From Armatimonadota bacterium (GTDB lineage Bacteria > Armatimonadota > SYMT01), in the NCBI GenBank assembly GCA_020696885.1, contig JAJFMS010000326.1, positions 1 to 5,300 on the forward strand: a stretch of 5,300 nucleotides of DNA, written 5' to 3'. The number at the start of each line of letters is the position of its first letter. Position 1 is the first letter of the stretch. Shown here one piece after another: positions 1-4,697 of the stretch. The notes below the pieces were generated by a model. The model saw only the letters and a program-made list of their open reading frames with translations, made no database searches and was not told the origin of the DNA. The position numbers and the translations under genes were made by a program.

Positions 1-20
1 CGCCTTCCCGCCTGCGCCCC

Positions 21-1181
21 ATGACCCAGCCCTCGCCCAACCCCAGCGGACCGCTCCTCCTCCTCACCCAGGGCCATGCCGGCGACCGGCTCGGCGCCCG
101 CCTGCTGCCCGCCCTCCGCGCGCGGTTTCCGGACCGCGAGATCACCGGCATCGGCGGGGAGCGTATGCAGCGAGCGGGAGTTCGGCTCCTGGCCCGCACG
201 GACGAGATCTCCGCGATGGGCTGGACCGGCCTGCTGCCGATCCTGCCCCGCCTGCTGCTCGCCATCCGGGACACGGCGGCCCGCAGCCGTAACCCGCTGC
301 CGTCCTGCGTGGTCGCCGTGGATGTCTGGCAGCCGCTGCGGTTCCTGCACCGCCGCGGCCCGCACCTCCAGGCGATCCCCCATGTCTGCTACCTCCCGCC
401 GGCGCCCAACTTCACCGGCACCAGCCGGGTGCACGGGGCGGTGAGTCGCGCCTTCGCGTCCATCGTGACCCCGTTCGCGCACCAGGAGCGGCTCTACCGC
501 GAGGCCGGCGGCCATGTGCGCGGCGGGGGACACGCCGGTCTGCAAGCGATGCTGGAGGAAGTGCGCCCCGTCGCCTCAGGGCAGCGAGAGCCGGTGCTGG
601 CGCTGCTGCCCGGCAGCCGCGCGCTGGAGATCCGGCACAGCCTGAGCATCCAATACGAGGCCGCGCGGCAGATCCTGAAGCAGCACCCGGCACTACAGCC
701 GGTGGTCTGCTGCGCCAACGCGGATGTGGAGCGCCAGGTGCAGCGCCTCTACCCGGAGCTCACCTGCAGCCGGAACGCGCGCGAGGTGATGGCCCGAGCC
801 CAGTTCGGGATCATCTGCAGCGGTACGGCAGCCCTGGAAGCGGCCGTGCTGGGCTGCCCAGGCGTGGTCACCTACCACGGCTCCCCGCTGCAGCGGTGGG
901 AGTGGCGCACCTTCCACGTGGAGAAGCTGACCAAGCTGCGGGCGGACGGGATCGCCTCCCCCTACGTGGCCTTGCCGAACATCATCGCCGGGGAGGAGCT
1001 CTACCCGGAGGTGCTCGACGCCCCCGCTCAGCAGATCACAGCGGCGGCGCTGCGGCTCCTGGGAGGGAACCTGGGCGCGATACGGACCGCGCTGGACCGG
1101 GTGACTGCGTCGCTGAGCTGGGAAGACCCAGGGCAGGTTGTCGCGGAGGAAGCGGCTCGGGTGAGCGGCATCGCCGGTTGA
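21..1181 (+). CDS. Lipid-A-disaccharide synthase-like glycosyltransferase (divergent LpxB family, GT19)
   Basis: This 386-aa protein has the usual LpxB length. LpxB transfers glucosamine-lipid from UDP-2,3-diacylglucosamine to lipid X at the inner membrane, forming the lipid A disaccharide. Family blocks seen in order: GIGGERMQRAG (43-53), AMGWTGLLPILPRLL (65-79), LLPGSR (195-200), SGTAALEA (267-274), and the C-terminal block VALPNIIAGEELYPEVL (316-332), close to E. coli SLPNLLAGRELVKELL. The N-terminal half is atypical: TQGHAGD (16-22) replaces GETSGD, D101 is followed by VWQPLRF instead of APDFN, and PPAPNFTG (126-133) stands where SPSVWAWR is expected. D101 matches E. coli D98 and R200 is the PGSR arginine, both reported as essential in LpxB, so activity is possible but the acceptor may differ. 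The ATG lies at the expected distance before the first block; no Shine-Dalgarno is visible in the 20 bases upstream, and that frame is open to the window edge. ATGA at 21-24 could be an overlap with an upstream stop. I am sure of the family but not of the substrate. Confidence 0.85.
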   Translation: MTQPSPNPSGPLLLLTQGHAGDRLGARLLPALRARFPDREITGIGGERMQRAGVRLLARTDEISAMGWTGLLPILPRLLLAIRDTAARSRNPLPSCVVAVDVWQPLRFLHRRGPHLQAIPHVCYLPPAPNFTGTSRVHGAVSRAFASIVTPFAHQERLYREAGGHVRGGGHAGLQAMLEEVRPVASGQREPVLALLPGSRALEIRHSLSIQYEAARQILKQHPALQPVVCCANADVERQVQRLYPELTCSRNAREVMARAQFGIICSGTAALEAAVLGCPGVVTYHGSPLQRWEWRTFHVEKLTKLRADGIASPYVALPNIIAGEELYPEVLDAPAQQITAAALRLLGGNLGAIRTALDRVTASLSWEDPGQVVAEEAARVSGIAG

Positions 1182-1191
1182 CGAGAGCGGC

Positions 1192-1302
1192 CCCGACCGA
1201 TCACGGCTAACGAAAGAACCGTCCTGGCGAGGGCCCGCCCCGGGGAGCATAGCGGTTTCAGGGAAGGTCGTTTGCTCCCGTGGCCATCCCGACCGACCAC
1301 GG
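1192..1302 (+). repeat. Direct repeat pair CCCGACCGAYCACGG
   Basis: A 15-base sequence at 1192-1206 recurs at 1288-1302 with a single T/C difference, 96 bases apart. Each copy is followed downstream by GGGAGCATAG (1243-1252 and 1368-1377), so the order of both motifs is repeated. The sequence between them is only weakly alike. This looks like an old tandem duplication of a non-coding unit of roughly 100 bases that has since diverged. Confidence 0.6.
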
Positions 1303-1374
1303 ATTCTGCCAAACGCCGAAGTGCCAGGCGGTTCGCTGCGCAACCTTCGGGATTGCCACAGCGCCACGGGAGCA
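1273..1374. repeat. 12-bp perfect inverted repeat TGCTCCCGTGGC / GCCACGGGAGCA
   Basis: The arms at 1273-1284 and 1363-1374 are perfectly complementary and 78 bases apart. The right arm overlaps the second GGGAGCATAG motif (1368-1377), so the core CGGGAGCA occurs once inverted and once direct here, and GGGAGCA also occurs at 1243-1249. No transposase or target-site duplication is seen, and the enclosed 78 bases have no convincing reading frame. A tiny non-autonomous element is possible but unproven. Confidence 0.5.
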
Positions 1375-1517
1375 TAGATACCTGCTGTGAAAATACCTGT
1401 GCTGAGCGCTCACCCCGAGCAGCGTCCAACTCTCCACGCGCATCGACCCGCTCGCGGGTACCCCCGCTATGCTACGGTTCTTACATTTTCACCCCTGGGG
1501 TGGGCCGAAGGCCTGCC

Positions 1518-1874
1518 TTACCCCAGCACTTCGATGGTGAACCCGCCTGGGGCCTGGAAGTAGAACGTCCAGGAGCCGTGCAGCCGGTCTGGAGCGGGCA
1601 CGTCGTAGCCGTCTTCCTTCAGGCGCCGGTTGATCTCATCCACCCGCGCCTCGCTCTCCTGGATGAAGCCGATGTGGAAGTTCGCCGGGTACTGGATCTC
1701 CACGCCCCGCTTCCCGCGGATGAGTGTGAGCACCATGCCCTGATCGTCGGTCAGGAACGCCATGGTGGCGCTGGCCGGACCGTCGCCCAGCGGGCGGAGG
1801 TCGAAATAGCGCTGGAGGAAGGCGGCGGTCTCGGCGGCGTCGGTGACGGTGAGGTTGAGGTGGTTCAGCTTCAT
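1518..1874 (-). CDS. VOC-fold (glyoxalase / bleomycin-resistance / dioxygenase superfamily) protein
   Basis: This 118-aa protein has a single VOC module made of two beta-alpha-beta-beta-beta halves. The N-terminus MKLNHLNLTVTD followed by a helix, TAAFLQRYFDL, is typical, as is the second half starting with FHIGF (66-70) and ending APGGFTIEV (108-116). Predicted metal ligands are H5, H67 and E115. The position that carries the fourth ligand in glyoxalase I (E56 in E. coli GloA) appears to be T50. The His-His-Glu set therefore resembles FosA-type thiol transferases or ring-cleaving dioxygenases more than a true glyoxalase I, and such proteins normally dimerise to complete their sites. The substrate cannot be assigned. 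It is transcribed alone, convergent with the LpxB-like gene and divergent from the pentapeptide-repeat gene. The start is supported by GAGG on the minus strand (1883-1886), 8 bases before the ATG. Confidence 0.88.
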   Translation of the reverse strand: MKLNHLNLTVTDAAETAAFLQRYFDLRPLGDGPASATMAFLTDDQGMVLTLIRGKRGVEIQYPANFHIGFIQESEARVDEINRRLKEDGYDVPAPDRLHGSWTFYFQAPGGFTIEVLG

Positions 1875-1880
1875 CGTTCG

Positions 1881-1886
1881 GTCCTC
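1881..1886 (-). promoter_or_regulatory. Shine-Dalgarno of the VOC gene (GAGGAC)
   Basis: On the minus strand GAGGAC ends 6 bases before the ATG at 1872-1874, with the core GAGG at 8 bases. This fixes the start. The other ATG nearby (1886-1888 on the minus strand) is out of frame. Confidence 0.6.
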
Positions 1887-1959
1887 ATCGCTCGCACCCG
1901 CGTGTGGGCGGAGCGGTCCTGCAATTCGCCCTCGGGACCTCCGGCTCCTTCCGACATAG

Positions 1960-2036
1960 TCGTCCCCTTCCCCGGTCCCCCGAGGGGACGAATGTACCTA
2001 CCGACCGCCCCCAGGGCGGACGAAGGTCCCCTTTTT
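1960..2036 (+). promoter_or_regulatory. Attenuator-like set of competing hairpin arms ending in T5
   Basis: Three segments share one core. Arm A is TCGTCCCCT (1960-1968), arm B is AGGGGACGA (1983-1991), and arm C is GTCCCCT (2026-2032). A pairs perfectly with B over 9 bp with a 14-base loop. B can instead pair with C over 7 bp, enclosing a second stem, CCGCCC/GGGCGG (2005-2010 and 2014-2019, 3-base loop), and this alternative ends directly in TTTTT (2032-2036). On the + strand this is the layout of an antiterminator/terminator switch. It lies upstream of the pentapeptide-repeat gene and behind the divergent VOC gene, so it could be a leader attenuator or the end of a small RNA. No known riboswitch or T-box consensus was recognised. 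Transcription through it is unproven. Confidence 0.45.
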
Positions 2037-2068
2037 GGCTCCTGACAGCGGGCTAAGATCTAGTAACG

Positions 2069-2096
2069 CACCGGCCGGCCCCAGATACGGCCGGTG
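2069..2096. repeat. 28-bp dyad: perfect 9-bp inverted repeat with 10-base spacer
   Basis: CACCGGCCG (2069-2077) and CGGCCGGTG (2088-2096) are perfectly complementary around GCCCCAGATA. It lies about 60 bases before the pentapeptide-repeat start and no T-run follows, so it is not a terminator. It could be an operator for a dimeric regulator or a stable RNA hairpin in the leader; the sequence alone does not decide. Confidence 0.55.
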
Positions 2097-2113
2097 ACGA
2101 AACAAAGAAACCA

Positions 2114-2161
2114 CCTCTCAAGGGGTTGTCGCAGAACCTTTCAAGAGGCAGTCACAGAATG
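2114..2161 (+). promoter_or_regulatory. Duplicated ribosome-binding region with SD-masking hairpin
   Basis: Two patterns overlap here. First, 2116-2138 and 2139-2161 are adjacent 23-base segments matching at 16 of 23 positions. The first carries AAGGGG and the second AAGAGG (2143-2148), the latter 10 bases before the ATG at 2159. Second, 2114-2127 can pair with 2135-2148 as a 14-position stem (10 Watson-Crick pairs, 2 G-U pairs, 2 central mismatches) with a 7-base loop, which puts the working Shine-Dalgarno in the 3' arm. Translation could therefore depend on opening this hairpin, for example by temperature, a ligand, a protein or an upstream RNA rearrangement. Confidence 0.5.
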
Positions 2162-2503
2162 CAGATCCGAGACAAAGACACCGGAGTGACCCTCGCCCAG
2201 GTGGCGGCGGTCACCCTGGAAGGGGCCGACCTGAGCCGCACGCGCCTGCGCTACGCGGACCTTCAGGAGCGGAACCTCCATCATGCCAGGCTGCACCGGG
2301 CGAACCTCTGGGGGGCGAACCTGCGTGGAGCTGACCTCCGCGCGGCAGATCTCCGTGAAGCAATTCTCTGCCGTGCCGACCTCACCGGCGCCAAGCTGGC
2401 CGGCGCTAACCTGACCCACGCTAAATTCGATGAGCTCACCCGCTGGCCGGCGGACTTCGATCTCTCGTGGGAGCTGGTAGAGCGCTATCCCGGAGTTTCC
2501 TGA
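2159..2503 (+). CDS. Pentapeptide-repeat protein
   Basis: This 114-aa protein consists mostly of 14 uninterrupted pentapeptides, residues 22-91, following the A(D/N)LXX rule (GADLS, YADLQ, RANLW, GANLR, GADLR, RADLT, GANLT and so on). The central position is Leu in 13 repeats and Phe in the last; the i-2 position is Ala in 12, with T28 and R38 as exceptions. The family folds as a right-handed quadrilateral beta-helix, here about three and a half coils. The tail TRWPADFD resembles the T-x-WP-x-x-FD ending common in these proteins. No signal peptide or membrane segment is seen, so it is probably cytoplasmic. Some relatives (Qnr, MfpA) mimic DNA and protect gyrase, but this one is much shorter and most small members have no known role, so no function is assigned. 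The ATG at 2159 is chosen over an in-frame TTG at 2126 because AAGAGG lies 10 bases before the ATG, while the AAGGGG before the TTG has no spacer. Confidence 0.88.
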   Translation: MQIRDKDTGVTLAQVAAVTLEGADLSRTRLRYADLQERNLHHARLHRANLWGANLRGADLRAADLREAILCRADLTGAKLAGANLTHAKFDELTRWPADFDLSWELVERYPGVS

Positions 2504-2533
2504 TCGGAAACCAAGAACCGGACGGAGTTATCG

Positions 2534-2549
2534 CCGCTCTTCGGAGCGG
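2534..2549 (+). other. UUCG-capped hairpin after the pentapeptide-repeat gene
   Basis: CCGCTC (2534-2539) and GAGCGG (2544-2549) pair perfectly around the very stable C(UUCG)G tetraloop, 31 bases past the stop codon. No T-run follows (GTGGGC instead), so it is not a classical intrinsic terminator, but it could mark or stabilise the 3' end of the transcript. Confidence 0.45.
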
Positions 2550-2592
2550 GTGGGCTTCGCTAACAGAATGGCCGCGCCGCAGGACGGCGTCA

Positions 2593-2627
2593 CGAGGTGG
2601 GGCTTGCCGCCGGCAAGCTCCACCTCG
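2593..2627. repeat. 35-bp near-perfect palindrome
   Basis: The 17-base arms at 2593-2609 and 2611-2627 are complementary except for one G-T pair (2601/2619), which would still pair as G-U in RNA. The arms are separated by one base, so as RNA it would form a stem of about 16 bp with a 3-base loop. No T-run follows on either strand. It could be a strong transcript-end hairpin, a REP-like palindromic element, or a binding site. Confidence 0.65.
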
Positions 2628-2721
2628 CTGGCTCAGAAGGTCTCCTACCCGGGATGAGCCGCCTCCCGCCAGACGCCGACAGTGTAACTGGCACCCACTC
2701 TCACCGGTCCCGGACTACCCC

Positions 2722-3228
2722 TTGACTGCTCGACCGCCCGCATCCCCAGCGTTTCTACTCTTCCGCCTCTCGGGGGTCCGGTTCGGGGTCCGTCTCGCGT
2801 CCGTGCGGGAGGTAGCGCCCTACTGCACCTTGAGCCGGCCCCCGTCGCGGCCGCCGTTCGTGGAGGGCCTGCTCGACCTGCGCGGCGCGGCCGTCCCGGT
2901 GGTTCGCCTGGAGCGGCTCCTGTCGCTGGCGGAGGCGGCGCCCCGCCTCTCCTCGCTGCTGATCGTGCTGCGACCGGAAGACGGCGGCCTGGCGCTGCTG
3001 GCGGACGAGGTAACCGGCATCCGGGAGCTGTCGCCGGAGGAGCGCCTGGAAGCTCCCGCGGCAACGAGCTTCAACGGCTGCGTGGACGGCACCGCTCTGG
3101 ACAGCGGCGACCCGTTGTACCTGCTTTCCCTGGAGCGACTGCTGCTGCTGCGGGAGCGACAGGCTGCGGAGCATTTCCAGGCACTGGAGCAGGCACGTAT
3201 GGCGAGCGAAGTCGCCGAGGCCCGATGA
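2722..3228 (+). CDS. cheW: CheW-like coupling protein (WspB-like position)
   Basis: With a TTG start the protein is 168 aa, a normal CheW length. CheW proteins are SH3-like double beta-barrel adaptors that link receptor tips to the CheA kinase in membrane-proximal arrays. Visible family features are the first strand FLLFRLSGVRFGVRL (11-25), ASVREV (26-31), VEGLLDLRGAAVPVVRL (47-63, matching GVINLRG and PVVDL), the strand LLIVLR (79-84), LLADEVTGIREL (92-103), and PLYLLSLERLL (131-141), followed by a charged, probably helical tail to 168. The upstream frame stays open back to 2467, but no ATG or GTG lies between there and the homologous region; TTG at 2722 is the only in-frame start close to the domain. 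It has no visible Shine-Dalgarno, so the start is uncertain. The stop overlaps the CheR ATG (ATGA, 3225-3228), implying translational coupling. Confidence 0.85.
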   Translation: MTARPPASPAFLLFRLSGVRFGVRLASVREVAPYCTLSRPPSRPPFVEGLLDLRGAAVPVVRLERLLSLAEAAPRLSSLLIVLRPEDGGLALLADEVTGIRELSPEERLEAPAATSFNGCVDGTALDSGDPLYLLSLERLLLLRERQAAEHFQALEQARMASEVAEAR

Positions 3229-4697
3229 AGGACGCCATCCGCCAGCCGGACCTCGCCGCGGATCCGGTCTTTCCACGGCTCAAAGCCCACATCGTGAGCT
3301 CCACCGGGTTGGCCTACTTCGCCACCCGCGAGGCGGACCTGCTGGCCCGGCTCCAGCGCCGGTTCGCCGCCACGGGGGCGCCGGACTGCGGGCGCTACCT
3401 GGCGTTGCTGCTCGATCCCGCTTCCAGCGAGCAAGAGGCCCTGGTCCGCGAGCTCACCATCGGGGAGACCCACTTCTTCCGCTTCCAGGAGCAGTTCGAC
3501 GCGCTGCGGGAGCGAGTGGTGCCGGAGCTGCTCCGGGCCAACGCGGACCGCCGCCAGCTCCGGATCTGGAGCGCCGGTTGCGCTACCGGGCCCGAACCGT
3601 ACTCCGTGGCCCTGGTGCTGGAGCGAGAGTTCCGGCACCTGCTGGGGGACTGGACCGTGTCCCTCCTGGGGACCGACCTGAACCGCGAGTTCCTCCGGCG
3701 CGCCGAAGCCGGCATCTTCCCGGAATGGTCGCTGCGAGGGCTGCCCGACGCCATCCGGCACGAGTGCTTCGGCCGGGCGCCGGGCGGGTGGCAGATCGCC
3801 GCCCGGTTCCGCCACCAGATCCGCTTCCAGCACCACAACCTGATCGAGGGAGCGCCGCCGGACCCGTTCGGACCCGCCAACGAGTTCGATCTCATCCTCT
3901 GTCGCAACGTGCTGATCTACTTCGACAGCGAGACGATCCGGCAGGTCATCGCCTCGCTGCGGCGGCGGCTGGTCCCCGGCGGCTGGTTGTTGCTGGGACA
4001 CGCGGAGAACAGCCCGGAGCTGGAAGTGGGCTTCCAGGCGCATTCGGCGCGGGGGACTGTGCTCTATCAAAAGCTGGCCGGCCCCGCCTGGGACACCTCG
4101 CCGGCACCTGCTTCGGTACCCTCCACCGCGCCCCTCCCGCCGCTTTCCCCTCCGGCGGCCTCATTCGGCACGGCGCCGCTCAACAAGCTGGCGCAGTGGC
4201 GACCCTATCCCCTGGAGGTGCCGGACACCAGCGTCGAGCCGGCCCCCGTAGCTTCGATAACGCCACGCCCGCCCGCCGCCGCGGCCATGCCTCCGGAAGA
4301 GCCCGTCACGGAGATCCAACGCCTCCGCTTCCTGGCGAATTCCGGAAGCTGGCAGGAGGCGGACGCGTGCTCTGCAGCACTACTGCGGCAGGAGCCGCTG
4401 AACCCGCTGGCGCACTTCTACCGCGGCCTCGTGCTGGGGCAGACCGGTAGGCAGGCCGCCGCGGAAGAAGCGCTGCGGAAGGCGCTCTTCCTCGAGCCGG
4501 ATCTGGGCCTCGCCTACTATCAGCTCGGGCTGCTGCTGTCCGCCCGCGGTGACCGCGCCGGGGCCGCCCGCGCGTTCCGGAACACCCTGCGCGCGGTGGA
4601 GCCGCTTCCGGGCGAGGCGGTGCTGGATGGGGCAGACCTGACTGCGGCGCAATTGCGGGCGGCCGCGAGCCTTCACCTGCGGGAGCCGGGAGCATGA
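3225..4697 (+). CDS. cheR: CheR-type receptor glutamate methyltransferase with C-terminal TPR domain (WspC-like)
   Basis: This 490-aa protein methylates glutamates on chemoreceptors using S-adenosylmethionine. The N-terminal all-alpha CheR domain covers about 15-90 and ends in LTIGETHFFR (77-86). The Rossmann-type methyltransferase domain follows: WSAGCATGPEPYS (115-127, SAM loop; most CheR have GEEPYS, here P123 replaces a Glu), GTDLN (149-153), FDLILCRNVLIYF (221-233), PGGWLLLGHAE (251-261), and the closing strand GTVLYQK (277-283). A Pro/Ala-rich linker runs from about 284 to 360. About three TPR-like helical pairs then span 363-460, each ending in an EP turn. A CheR domain plus TPR is the architecture of WspC and of CheR proteins from alternative chemosensory systems; the TPR probably mediates protein contacts. 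GAGG at 3217-3220 precedes the ATG by 4 bases. It overlaps both neighbours by ATGA. It is longer than Pseudomonas WspC, mainly because of the linker. Confidence 0.93.
   Translation: MKDAIRQPDLAADPVFPRLKAHIVSSTGLAYFATREADLLARLQRRFAATGAPDCGRYLALLLDPASSEQEALVRELTIGETHFFRFQEQFDALRERVVPELLRANADRRQLRIWSAGCATGPEPYSVALVLEREFRHLLGDWTVSLLGTDLNREFLRRAEAGIFPEWSLRGLPDAIRHECFGRAPGGWQIAARFRHQIRFQHHNLIEGAPPDPFGPANEFDLILCRNVLIYFDSETIRQVIASLRRRLVPGGWLLLGHAENSPELEVGFQAHSARGTVLYQKLAGPAWDTSPAPASVPSTAPLPPLSPPAASFGTAPLNKLAQWRPYPLEVPDTSVEPAPVASITPRPPAAAAMPPEEPVTEIQRLRFLANSGSWQEADACSAALLRQEPLNPLAHFYRGLVLGQTGRQAAAEEALRKALFLEPDLGLAYYQLGLLLSARGDRAGAARAFRNTLRAVEPLPGEAVLDGADLTAAQLRAAASLHLREPGA

Larger units (their letters stand above)
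1182..1517. other. Gene-free region between the LpxB-like and VOC genes
   Basis: About 336 bases lie between the stop codons of two convergent genes, so a bidirectional terminator would be expected, but no GC hairpin followed by a T-run is visible on either strand. Several small dyads are present: ACCCG/CGGGT at 1446-1459, GCGGG/CCCGC at 1454-1467 (these two compete for the same bases), a 10-bp palindrome TGAGCGCTCA at 1403-1412, and CACCCC/GGGGTG around 1490-1502. The first two thirds carry the degenerate repeats listed separately. A TATGCT at 1468-1473 resembles a -10 box, but no good -35 is found. No tRNA-like T-arm or anticodon arm was recognised, and the + strand reading frame through here is the antisense shadow of the VOC gene. 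Confidence 0.6.
2504..2721. other. Gene-free region before the chemosensory operon
   Basis: These 218 bases separate the pentapeptide-repeat stop from the first CheW gene and should hold the operon promoter, but no convincing -35/-10 pair was found. A reading frame continuous with the CheW gene extends back to 2467, yet its translation is rich in Arg and Pro, has no CheW similarity, and runs through the palindrome, so I treat it as non-coding. The two hairpins inside are listed separately. Confidence 0.55.

Noticed and set aside
1960..2036. T-box leader on either strand
   Set aside because: CGTCCC followed by T-runs is reminiscent, but the T-box sequence AGGGTGGNACCGCG and a specifier stem are missing.
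1272..2045. Plus-strand reading frame of 257 codons across the intergenic region and the VOC gene
   Set aside because: It mirrors the VOC gene on the opposite strand and runs through the hairpin-rich leader; no domain or Shine-Dalgarno supports it.
2126..2158. TTG start for the pentapeptide-repeat gene
   Set aside because: The AAGGGG before it has no spacer, while ATG at 2159 has AAGAGG at a usable distance.
2037..2158. c-di-GMP (GEMM) riboswitch, suggested by the nearby Wsp-like genes
   Set aside because: The conserved GEMM blocks and tetraloop receptor sequence are not present; only simple hairpins are seen.
2467..2721. N-terminal extension of the first CheW back to 2467
   Set aside because: It would overlap the pentapeptide-repeat gene, add 85 Arg/Pro-rich residues unlike any CheW, and encode through the 35-bp palindrome.
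2820..4070. Long minus-strand reading frame (416 codons) opposite the CheW/CheR genes
   Set aside because: It is antisense to two clearly homologous genes, its translation has no recognisable domain, and long antisense frames are expected at this G+C content.
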